Shown here piece after piece: positions 1 to 5,515 of a stretch of 5,840 nucleotides of DNA. Where the stretch lies: the NCBI GenBank assembly GCA_946886185.1, contig CAMPIC010000216.1, positions 1 to 5,840 on the forward strand, in the 5' to 3' direction. Each line of letters opens with the position of its first letter. The first letter of the stretch is position 1. Below the pieces are notes generated by a model. The model did no database searches, was not told the DNA's origin, and worked only from the letters and a program-made list of their open reading frames with translations. Origin of the DNA: an uncultured bacterium. GTDB lineage: Bacteria; Eisenbacteria; RBG-16-71-46; CAIMUX01. The position numbers and the translations under genes were made by a program.

Positions 1-978
1 TCCCAGTGCCAGCAGAAGGGCCTCGCGTTCGAGTGCCGGCTCGATCCTCGACGTCCGGAGCGCGGGCGTGGGGATTCCACTCGGCTGCGTCAGGTCCTCC
101 TCAACCTGGCCGGCAACGCCGTCAAGTTCACCTCCGAAGGCGGAGTCTCGATCCGCGTCGAGCTGATCGAGGAGACGGAAACTGCGACGGTGATCCGGTT
201 CGTGATCGAGGACACCGGAATCGGGATCCCGGCGGACAAAGTGGCGGGACTGTTCGAGCCGTTCTCGCAGGTGGACGCATCGACCACGCGCAAGTACGGG
301 GGCACCGGGCTCGGGCTCGCGATCTCGAAGCGCCTCGCGGAGATGATGGGAGGCACGATCAAAGTCGAGAGCCGGATGGGGAGCGGGTCGACCTTCTCGT
401 TCACGACGTCGGTCGACCGGAGTCTCTCGCTCACCCCGGGCGCGTCGCGCACTGTCAGCTCCCTTTCGTCCGATGCCAACCGCACTGATTTCACCCGGTC
501 CGCCGAGTTCGGATCGGTTTCGGCTTCGCCCTCTTCCACCACCGAAGAACAGCGCGCCGCGTTCTGGCGAAAGAGCGCCTCCGACGACGGCGAAGTGCGC
601 GGTCCCGAAGGACCTCTCAACGTCCTTCTTGCGGAAGACAACCATGTGAACCGGCGCGTGGCACGCGCGATGCTCATTACCCTGGGATGCGATGCGCATT
701 GCGTGGCTGACGGACGAGAGGCCGTGGAGGCAGCGACCTCCGGCAGCTACGACCTGATTCTCATGGACTGTCAGATGCCGGAGATGGATGGGCTCGAAGC
801 GACGCGCCGAATCCGAGCATCCGAACTGGACGGCAAGCACGTCACGATCGTCGCCCTCACCGCGAACGCGATGACGGGAGATCGCGAGCGCTGTCTCGAG
901 GCCGGAATGGACGACTATCTCACCAAGCCGGTCCGCCGGAACGATCTCGCCGAGATGCTGAAGCGCTGGGCCGCCTGA
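1..978 (+). CDS. Hybrid sensor histidine kinase, C-terminal part (HATPase_c + receiver); 5' end outside window
   Basis: The gene reads in frame from base 1 to the TGA at 976-978. It encodes the catalytic half of a membrane or cytosolic sensor kinase that autophosphorylates a His (upstream, not visible) and passes phosphate to its own receiver. The ATP-binding domain is complete in motif order: N box RLRQVLLNLAGNAVKFT (82-132), G1 box DTGIGIP (211-231), F box FEPFSQVD (253-276) and G2 box GGTGLGLAIS (298-327). A Ser/Thr-rich linker of about 65 residues follows (about 409-615). The receiver domain (about 616-975) has the acidic pair E-D at 634-639, the phosphoacceptor Asp in LILMDCQMPEMDG at 766-768, the switch Thr at 859-861 and the conserved Lys of TKPV at 925-927, so it should be active. 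No Hpt domain follows, because the protein ends eight residues after the last receiver helix begins. The family resembles BarA/TorS-type hybrid kinases. The sensed signal and true start cannot be judged. Confidence 0.95.
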   Translation, partial: SQCQQKGLAFECRLDPRRPERGRGDSTRLRQVLLNLAGNAVKFTSEGGVSIRVELIEETETATVIRFVIEDTGIGIPADKVAGLFEPFSQVDASTTRKYGGTGLGLAISKRLAEMMGGTIKVESRMGSGSTFSFTTSVDRSLSLTPGASRTVSSLSSDANRTDFTRSAEFGSVSASPSSTTEEQRAAFWRKSASDDGEVRGPEGPLNVLLAEDNHVNRRVARAMLITLGCDAHCVADGREAVEAATSGSYDLILMDCQMPEMDGLEATRRIRASELDGKHVTIVALTANAMTGDRERCLEAGMDDYLTKPVRRNDLAEMLKRWAA

Positions 979-1093
979 CACAGCGTCGTCACGAAGCGCT
1001 GGGGACCCGATCGCCGCCTACTCATCCGCCGTCAGCCATGACCCGTACACCGCACCTTGCAATCTTCGAGCTTACGCATCGGGAACGAGCCAA
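979..1093. other. Convergent intergenic gap, no clear terminator
   Basis: This 115-bp gap separates the + strand kinase end from the - strand lipoprotein end. I see only a weak inverted pair, CAGCG (981-985) with CGCTG (997-1001), and no T-run on either strand. No gene, RNA or convincing intrinsic terminator is visible. Confidence 0.6.
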
Positions 1094-3025
1094 TCAGTTC
1101 GAGCCGGGAACGGGACACAGATTGGGATCACAGGAGGTGCCGCGCCCCTGGAACTCCGCTGCCGATCCGAGCGCTCGACAGAGCGACTCCGAGAGCAAGG
1201 CGCACTCCCCGCTGCGCGAATCGCAGCACGCTCCGTAAGTTTCGCATGGCCCGGCCGGGCACGGTGTTCTGCCGAGGAACGCGCCGTTTGCGGCATCGCA
1301 GTGTGGCTCGGAGAGGATCGTGCAGTCGCCGTCCGGAAGACAACAGGCGCCGAAGCGGCTGGGCAAGCAGCGCACGTCTCCACAGCTCGCGTATCCGTAG
1401 AACCGGCCAAGCTGGGCAACGCACGCCGATTCACTCAGGAGCGTGCAGCCGCTCGGGAGGCAGCAGGCGCCCACCAATTCGGATTCGCACGTGGCGGGGG
1501 AACAGGCTTCGCCGTAGCCGGTGACGATGCCGCCCGATTGCACGCATTCCTCCGTCGGAAGGATCGAGCAGGAGCCATCCGGATGACAGCACGTTCCGAG
1601 GTCCGGCAGGAAGGGAGGTCGTACGTGCCACTCCCCTTCCAGAGGCTTTCCCGGCAGGACCTCCACCAGTCCGCCATGTTCTGGGGGGGCGCTGTACGGA
1701 TACGAGATGCAACGTTCGAAGGAATCGCATGCGACCAGCAAGTACTTACCGGGCGGCACTCCGTAGAGGCGCACGAACGGCTCGTCGATCTCGAAGGAGT
1801 GATCCGCGCGGCTGTCGAACGCGATCAAGCGCCCCTTTCGCGGCGGCGACGCTCCATCGTGTAGGATGAGACGCAGCTCGATGTCTCCGGCAGGCGCTAG
1901 AATGAAATCCCGCACCACCCGCGAGCCTTCGTTTTCCAGGACCAGCTCTACCGCGTCATCTGCGGGGTAAGTCCCCGGATACCATTGATCGCTCCATCCT
2001 CGCGCCCGATCCAGTCGCTCGTTTCCAATCCAGATGCGATAGCGATCCGGCGGGAGCCACGGCTGGACGAATTCGAACGGAGTCTCGGAACCGTCGAAGT
2101 AGAAGTCCTGCTCCGCGGCGACTTCCCCCACGGAATTCATGAAACGCACCGATCCTTGCGCGGTCTCGGTTCCCATCCCGAAGATTCGCAGTCGGATGCC
2201 GCCCACGGCGTACTCGACCTCGCGAGCTTCTCCTGCCTGCACCAAGAGCGGGAAAACGCGCGCACCGCCGGAAACAGAGATTCGCACCCCCGTGTCTACC
2301 GAGCCTGGGTAGCTGCCGACGAAGTCCGCCTCGATGCCATCGTCTTCCGGTTGTAGCTCCGTCGCCGCCCAGCTGACGCGGGGCAGTGAAGTGAAGAAAT
2401 GATTCCCGCCGGGCGGGACGAGTCGTACGCGGAGCCGGGACAATTCACCGAATTCGTGAGCGAGAACGACTCGTCCGTTTGGCTCCGCTTCGATCACCGA
2501 GTGGTACATCCACTCGTACGGCGGCACTTCTCCCAGGCGGAGTCCTGCCTGGTATTGCCCCGGACGGAGGTGAATGGTCGGAAACCGAACCACTCGCTCG
2601 GAGAGCACCGATTGTATGATGACGGATGACGAATAGTACGACCAACGCAAGGTAGCGTTGAGTCCTCGGACGGACGGTGGGGCGGTAGCTTCGAGAGTCG
2701 CGGAAGCGAAAGGGAAGTCCACGCGCACTTCCGAATCCACGTCCTGCTCCCACGAGAATCCGAACCCGGGGGGATGGGCCTCCAGCCAAAGTTCGCCGTC
2801 CGGGCGGTCGAAGGAGTACCAGCCGTCGGGCCCAGTGATGACGGTGTCCCTTTCGCCGCTGTGGCGGAGAATCACGGTCGCGCCCGCGAGCGCGGCGCCG
2901 CCCGAGCTCACCGCTCCCTGCACGCGTCCGGGATAGACGAGAGGCTGGGGAGGACTATCGCTCCCGCACGCCGACAATGCGAGGCAGGCGAGGGAGCAAA
3001 TGGAGTAGAACAGCGTGCGTTTCAT
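1094..3025 (-). CDS. Secreted lipoprotein with carboxypeptidase-regulatory-like domains and C-terminal six-Cys repeats
   Basis: A 643-residue protein of unknown function, probably anchored in the envelope by lipid. The start is the ATG at 3025, which gives a typical lipoprotein signal: basic MKR, a hydrophobic stretch, then lipobox L17-S18-A19-C20. The frame is open 66 codons further upstream (to 3223), but that extension would bury the signal peptide. The SD is weak. Residues about 33-90 look like a carboxypeptidase-regulatory-like domain (GRVQGAVSSGGAALAGATV, then GPDGWYSF). Similar sandwich strands recur: LRPGQY near 153-158, LPPDRY near 324-329, VPPGKY near 423-428, and a QWYPGTY...DFILAPAGDIEL stretch near 347-384. 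Several such domains are therefore likely in tandem. Residues 477-643 are four six-cysteine repeats. No catalytic motif is visible. The family suggests surface binding or an adhesive/structural role, which is inference. It is transcribed alone, divergent from the kinase gene and convergent with the sensor kinase. Confidence 0.88.
   Translation of the reverse strand: MKRTLFYSICSLACLALSACGSDSPPQPLVYPGRVQGAVSSGGAALAGATVILRHSGERDTVITGPDGWYSFDRPDGELWLEAHPPGFGFSWEQDVDSEVRVDFPFASATLEATAPPSVRGLNATLRWSYYSSSVIIQSVLSERVVRFPTIHLRPGQYQAGLRLGEVPPYEWMYHSVIEAEPNGRVVLAHEFGELSRLRVRLVPPGGNHFFTSLPRVSWAATELQPEDDGIEADFVGSYPGSVDTGVRISVSGGARVFPLLVQAGEAREVEYAVGGIRLRIFGMGTETAQGSVRFMNSVGEVAAEQDFYFDGSETPFEFVQPWLPPDRYRIWIGNERLDRARGWSDQWYPGTYPADDAVELVLENEGSRVVRDFILAPAGDIELRLILHDGASPPRKGRLIAFDSRADHSFEIDEPFVRLYGVPPGKYLLVACDSFERCISYPYSAPPEHGGLVEVLPGKPLEGEWHVRPPFLPDLGTCCHPDGSCSILPTEECVQSGGIVTGYGEACSPATCESELVGACCLPSGCTLLSESACVAQLGRFYGYASCGDVRCLPSRFGACCLPDGDCTILSEPHCDAANGAFLGRTPCPAGPCETYGACCDSRSGECALLSESLCRALGSAAEFQGRGTSCDPNLCPVPGSN
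1097..1597 (-). repeat. Four tandem six-cysteine GACC protein repeats in the lipoprotein C-terminus
   Basis: Four consecutive units of 39-46 residues lie at residues 477-518 (1472-1597), 519-558 (1352-1471), 559-597 (1235-1351) and 598-643 (1097-1234). Each starts G-[A/T]-C-C and follows the pattern GxCC-(4-6)-C-(7)-C-(12-15)-C-(4)-C. That gives six cysteines per unit and 24 in all, with a conserved L-x-E between the third and fourth Cys and a central G-x-x-x-G-like turn. An even Cys count at fixed spacing suggests three disulfides per unit in an oxidising compartment, which fits export. I recall similar GACCLPDG-type repeats in secreted proteins of environmental bacteria (for example Phycisphaerae) but cannot name a curated family. 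Confidence 0.85.
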
Positions 3026-3119
3026 GCGGCCGGCCCCATGAAGAATCCGAGGACGATGATCGGTCGTGGATCGGTTTCGTTTGTCGGCTTCGACGTATGG
3101 TCGATACGCGACCGGATCG

Positions 3120-3148
3120 ATGATAGGAGTTGGGGCGGCACCGGCCAA
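3120..3148 (-). promoter_or_regulatory. Candidate sigma-70-type promoter for the lipoprotein gene
   Basis: Read on the minus strand, a -35 box TTGGCC (3148-3143; 4 of 6 to consensus) is followed by exactly 17 bp and a -10 box TATCAT (3125-3120; 5 of 6). Transcription would begin near 3113, giving a leader of about 88 nt before the ATG at 3025. Spacing and the -10 match are good. It is a sequence match only, in an organism whose sigma preference is unknown. Confidence 0.5.
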
Positions 3149-3167
3149 GCGAGATGTCGGATGATCG

Positions 3168-3182
3168 CCGGCGCAGCGCCGG
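3168..3182. repeat. Perfect 7-bp inverted repeat with one-base centre
   Basis: CCGGCGC-A-GCGCCGG is an exact inverted repeat in the divergent gap, about 20 bp upstream of the lipoprotein -35 box and about 220 bp before the kinase start. It could fold as a 6-bp GC stem with a CAG triloop, or serve as a dimeric repressor site. It has no T-run, so a terminator is unlikely. In GC-rich DNA such a repeat can arise by chance. Confidence 0.4.
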
Positions 3183-3389
3183 GTGCCCGTGGCGAGGGCG
3201 GATGGGCCGGGATTCGGCCGCATGGGCAGGGTTGGGTGTGCAACGCGCGTTCGCTCCTACGCGCGGTCCGATCCCTCCCGGTATACCTGCGGATTCGCCC
3301 ACCACCGATGAGTATCCCGGAGTCAATGAGCCGCCGGTGGTACCCTGCATACGCAAACGGAACGTTGGCGCCGGCGGAGAAGACTTGGC

Positions 3390-3395
3390 GGAGGT
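3390..3395 (+). promoter_or_regulatory. Ribosome binding site of the kinase-like gene
   Basis: GGAGGT ends 4 nt before the ATG at 3400. It fixes this ATG as the start instead of the first ATG of the open frame at 3130, because no comparable SD and no conserved protein sequence are seen there. Confidence 0.75.
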
Positions 3396-3399
3396 CCTC

Positions 3400-4041
3400 A
3401 TGTCGTTTCGTGTCGTGACGGTTTCGCGCGAATTCGGCTCGGGTGGAAAGGCATTCGGTCGCGCCTTGGCGGACCGTCTTTCCTGGGACTATGTCGACAG
3501 CCGGCTCGTCAACGAAATCGCCAAACGGATGCACTGCTCCCCCGAAGTCGTGGAGCAATGGGACGAGCGAGGCGAAGGAATCATTCTGCGTATCCTCCGT
3601 GCGCTTCAGGGCGCGCATCCCGAAGCGGTGGTTCCAGGACCGGTCGGTCCCGCCATGATCGGGGTTGACCCGTCTCCAGAGCGGGTCGCGGCGGTCGTGC
3701 GCCAGATCGTGCAAGAGGAAGCGCGTCGCGGCAACGCCGTCGTCGTCGGTCGAGGCGGGGCGTGGATCCTGGCCAAGGAGCCCGGAGTGATGCACGTCCG
3801 CCTGGTCGCGGAACGCGCGGACCGGGTCGCCCGTATCGCCGATCGGCTTTCCGCGACTCCGGAAGAGGCCGCCAAGCTGGTCGAGCAGACCGATCGAGAG
3901 AGAAGCGCCTACCTCAAACACCACTTCGGTTCCGAGTGGCACGATCCCCACCACTTCCATCTCACGATCAATACCTCGCTCGTGGCGGTCGAGCGCGCCG
4001 CCCTCCTCGTCGAGAAGCTGATCCGGGAGGAGTCGCACTGA
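3400..4041 (+). CDS. Cytidylate-kinase-like family protein (Cytidylate_kin2 type)
   Basis: A 213-residue soluble cytoplasmic protein. Its N-terminus, VVTVSREFGSGGKAFGRALA (residues 5-24), is the hallmark of the Cytidylate_kin2 family (PF13189), followed by WDYVDSRLVNEIAKRM (29-44), where related proteins have a YDRELI-like segment. VVVGRGGAWIL (114-124), HVRLVAE (132-138) and DRERSAYLKHHFG (165-177) match the core strand, the lid/arginine region and the C-terminal helix of this family. DPHHFHLTINT (182-192) is the usual last strand. The family is assigned a nucleoside-monophosphate-kinase fold, but I know of no firm substrate for this branch. The P-loop is degenerate: GSGGKA replaces GxxGxGK[S/T], as is common in this family. 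The start ATG is chosen from the GGAGGT SD and family length. The gene overlaps the exporter by 4 nt, so they are probably co-expressed. True CMP kinase activity is possible but unproven. Confidence 0.88.
   Translation: MSFRVVTVSREFGSGGKAFGRALADRLSWDYVDSRLVNEIAKRMHCSPEVVEQWDERGEGIILRILRALQGAHPEAVVPGPVGPAMIGVDPSPERVAAVVRQIVQEEARRGNAVVVGRGGAWILAKEPGVMHVRLVAERADRVARIADRLSATPEEAAKLVEQTDRERSAYLKHHFGSEWHDPHHFHLTINTSLVAVERAALLVEKLIREESH
4025..4032 (+). promoter_or_regulatory. Ribosome binding site pointing to a CTG start for the exporter
   Basis: GGGAGGAG lies inside the last codons of the kinase gene and ends 5 nt before a CTG at 4038-4040. The CTG overlaps the kinase stop as CTGA, in the position where ATGA is usual. 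A second, weaker SD, AAGGAG (4041-4046), sits 6 nt before another in-frame CTG at 4053. No ATG, GTG or TTG is in frame between 3939 and 4124. Confidence 0.6.
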
Positions 4042-5378
4042 AGGAGAGAGCGCTGCGCACCGGGCTCAAGACCGGTTTCTCCGCGCTCGGGCGGCGAAAC
4101 TATCGGCTTTTCTGGATCGGCCAATTGATCAGCCTGCTCGGCACCTGGATGCAGAGCGTGGCGCAATCGTGGCTGGTGCTGGAGCTGACCCACTCGACGT
4201 TCCACGTCGGTCTGGTCGTCGCACTGCAGTTCACTCCGGTACTTCTTTTCGGACTCTTCGCCGGAGTCATCGCCGACCGCCTCGACAAAAGGCGCGCTCT
4301 CATCGTCACCCAGATTCTTTCCGCAGCTCAGGCGCTGCTTCTGGGAATTCTGACCGCGACCGGAACGGTGCAGACGGAGCACGTGATGGTGATGGCGGCG
4401 TTCCTCGGCCTGATCAACGCGCTCGACATGCCGACGAGGCAGGCGTTCGTGGCCGAGATGGTGGGCCGCGCGGATCTCATGAATGCGATCGCGCTCAACA
4501 GCTCCGCGTTCAACATCGCGCGGATCGTCGGCCCGGGCATCGGAGGAGTGATCATCGGAGTGGCGGGTGTGGCGACCGCCTTCTTCGTCAACGCCGCCAG
4601 CTTCCTCGCAGTGATCGCGGGCCTGCTCGCGATGCGCAAATCGGAGCTCCTCCACGTGGACCGGGGAGCCAAGGAATCGGTGTGGGCGGGAATGCGCGGC
4701 GGACTCGACTACGTGCGGAGCTCGACGGTGGTATACGTGTCCATCCTGCTCGTCGGGATCGTGGCGATGTTCGGGATGAACTACAACGTCATCCTTCCTG
4801 GAATGGCGCGCGACCTGTTCCGGATCGGTTCGACCGGATTCGGTTTGCTCATGTCCTCGGTCGGGGTGGGATCGCTCGTCGCGGCTCTGGCGATCGCGTT
4901 CTTCCAACGGCTCGATCCGATCCGGCTCATGGTGCGAGGATCTGCAGGATTCTCGATCCTCACCGTGGCGTTCGCGCTTTCGCCCAGGTTTCCATCGCTG
5001 ATCCTGGTGGCGTTGAATCTGATGGCGATCGGGTTTTGCACGATCTGCCTGACCGCGACGGCGAACACCAATCTCCAACGAACCACCCCCGATCATCTGC
5101 GTGGTCGCGTGATGAGCATCTACATCACGATCTTTGCAGGCACGACGCCCTTCGGAAGTCTCTTCGCGGGGTGGCTGGCGGGCCGATGGGGCGCTCCCGT
5201 CGCTCTCCTCGCGGGTGGGATGGCCTCCGGAATCGCTACCGTATGGGCCTGGCGAACGCTGCGTACGGCAGCCGGCTCGGATCCGAGCGCGATCGAAACG
5301 CCGGCGGCCGCGAGTGCTGCTTCCGAGCCCGTGCTTTCCGGCAGTGAGGCGCCTCGGTCATCGGCGAGCGGGACCTGA
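4038..5378 (+). CDS. MFS exporter, EntS-like (MFS_3 family), probable CTG start
   Basis: A polytopic inner-membrane transporter of the major facilitator superfamily, 446 residues if started at CTG 4038. It most resembles the MFS_3 (PF05977, enterobactin exporter EntS-like) group, which exports small molecules by proton antiport. The first segment RNYRLFWIGQLISLLGTWMQ (residues 20-39) is typical. Motif A GVIADRLDKRR (76-86) follows TM2. DMPTRQAFVAEMV (130-142) and ARIVGPGIGG (161-170) are family signatures in the N half. TPDHLRGRVMSIY (350-362) marks the later cytoplasmic loop. The hydrophobic pattern fits 10-12 helices. About 35 residues from 411 form an Ala/Ser/Pro-rich tail. The substrate cannot be told. 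The start is uncertain: CTG 4038 (overlapping the kinase stop) or CTG 4053. The first normal start in frame, TTG 4125, would cut into TM1. A GTG at 3936 would overlap the kinase by about 105 bp. Translational coupling to the kinase is likely. Confidence 0.88.
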   Translation: MKERALRTGLKTGFSALGRRNYRLFWIGQLISLLGTWMQSVAQSWLVLELTHSTFHVGLVVALQFTPVLLFGLFAGVIADRLDKRRALIVTQILSAAQALLLGILTATGTVQTEHVMVMAAFLGLINALDMPTRQAFVAEMVGRADLMNAIALNSSAFNIARIVGPGIGGVIIGVAGVATAFFVNAASFLAVIAGLLAMRKSELLHVDRGAKESVWAGMRGGLDYVRSSTVVYVSILLVGIVAMFGMNYNVILPGMARDLFRIGSTGFGLLMSSVGVGSLVAALAIAFFQRLDPIRLMVRGSAGFSILTVAFALSPRFPSLILVALNLMAIGFCTICLTATANTNLQRTTPDHLRGRVMSIYITIFAGTTPFGSLFAGWLAGRWGAPVALLAGGMASGIATVWAWRTLRTAAGSDPSAIETPAAASAASEPVLSGSEAPRSSASGT

Positions 5379-5395
5379 GCCCATGCTTTCCGGCA
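5325..5395 (+). repeat. 19-nt imperfect direct repeat across the exporter stop codon
   Basis: GAGCCC(G/A)TGCTTTCCGGCA occurs at 5325-5343, within the exporter's tail codons, and again at 5377-5395, overlapping its TGA stop. The copies match 18 of 19 bases and lie 52 bp apart. A shorter related string, GTGCTGCTTCCG, precedes the first copy at 5314-5325. This looks like a local duplication by slippage. No function is evident. Confidence 0.7.
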
Positions 5396-5440
5396 ACCGG
5401 GGCGACCCGACCAGCCGCGCGCGGGGCCGCGGCCCGATCA

Positions 5441-5469
5441 TTGAACCTTTCTGCGCACCCGGGTAGGCT
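5441..5469 (+). promoter_or_regulatory. Candidate sigma-70-type promoter for the secreted protein gene
   Basis: TTGAAC (5441-5446) and TAGGCT (5464-5469) are separated by exactly 17 bp. The -35 keeps TTGA and the -10 keeps the key TA...T positions. Transcription would begin near 5476, giving a leader of about 40 nt that contains a perfect SD. The correct spacing and position just ahead of a gene support it. It implies that the last gene is transcribed separately from the exporter. Confidence 0.55.
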
Positions 5470-5499
5470 TCACCGAGCGCAGGCTCAGCAAACCAATCC

Positions 5500-5506
5500 A
5501 AGGAGG
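5500..5506 (+). promoter_or_regulatory. Perfect Shine-Dalgarno of the secreted protein gene
   Basis: AAGGAGG is fully complementary to the 16S anti-SD and lies 9 nt before the ATG at 5516. It is the strongest ribosome binding site in the window and decides the start, despite the long N-terminal stretch before the hydrophobic core of the signal peptide. Confidence 0.8.
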
Positions 5507-5515
5507 ATCCGTCCC

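Larger units (their letters stand above)
3026..3399. other. Divergent intergenic region between lipoprotein and kinase genes
   Basis: The 374 bp hold the lipoprotein promoter candidate and a perfect inverted repeat CCGGCGC-A-GCGCCGG at 3168-3182. A smaller hairpin GGCCG-ggatt-CGGCC lies at 3205-3219. The open frames crossing it on both strands (upstream extensions of both neighbouring genes) lack conserved content and are best read as noncoding. For the kinase gene I find no -35/-10 pair at normal spacing. The best guess is an extended -10 element, TGgTACCCT, at 3338-3346 with no matching -35. The inverted repeat may be an operator or a leader hairpin. No small gene or RNA is evident. Confidence 0.5.
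5379..5515. other. Intergenic gap with promoter and leader of the secreted protein gene
   Basis: The 137 bp hold the second copy of the 19-nt repeat, a very GC-rich stretch with the palindromes CCGCGCGCGG (5415-5424) and GGGCCGCGGCCC (5424-5435), then the promoter and ribosome binding site of the next gene. The palindromes sit directly upstream of the -35 box. They could end the kinase-exporter transcript weakly or act as an operator, but no T-run follows, so an intrinsic terminator is not supported. Confidence 0.5.

Noticed and set aside
981..1001. CAGCG...CGCTG hairpin as a terminator for the sensor kinase gene
   Set aside because: A five-bp stem with an 11-nt loop and no following T-run is too weak.
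960..1003. 11-nt direct repeat GAAGCGCTGGG at 960-970 and 993-1003
   Set aside because: It is short and the flanks do not match. It is likely chance or minor slippage with no functional sign.
3026..3223. N-terminal extension of the lipoprotein frame to 3223
   Set aside because: It would place 66 polar residues before a normal lipoprotein signal peptide and run through the promoter candidate.
3130..3399. N-terminal extension of the kinase frame to an ATG at 3130
   Set aside because: The 90 added residues are low-conservation in character (Arg/Pro/Gly-rich) and overlap the lipoprotein promoter region, while a GGAGGT site marks ATG 3400.
3022..4038. Long minus-strand open frame (338 codons) antisense to the kinase-like gene
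   Set aside because: It mirrors the kinase codons in GC-rich DNA, has no recognisable domain, and the opposite strand carries a clear family match with an SD.
3909..5096. Minus-strand open frame (395 codons) antisense to the exporter
   Set aside because: Its composition is dominated by Arg, His, Asp and Glu, as expected from the reverse of hydrophobic transporter codons. It has no SD or motif.
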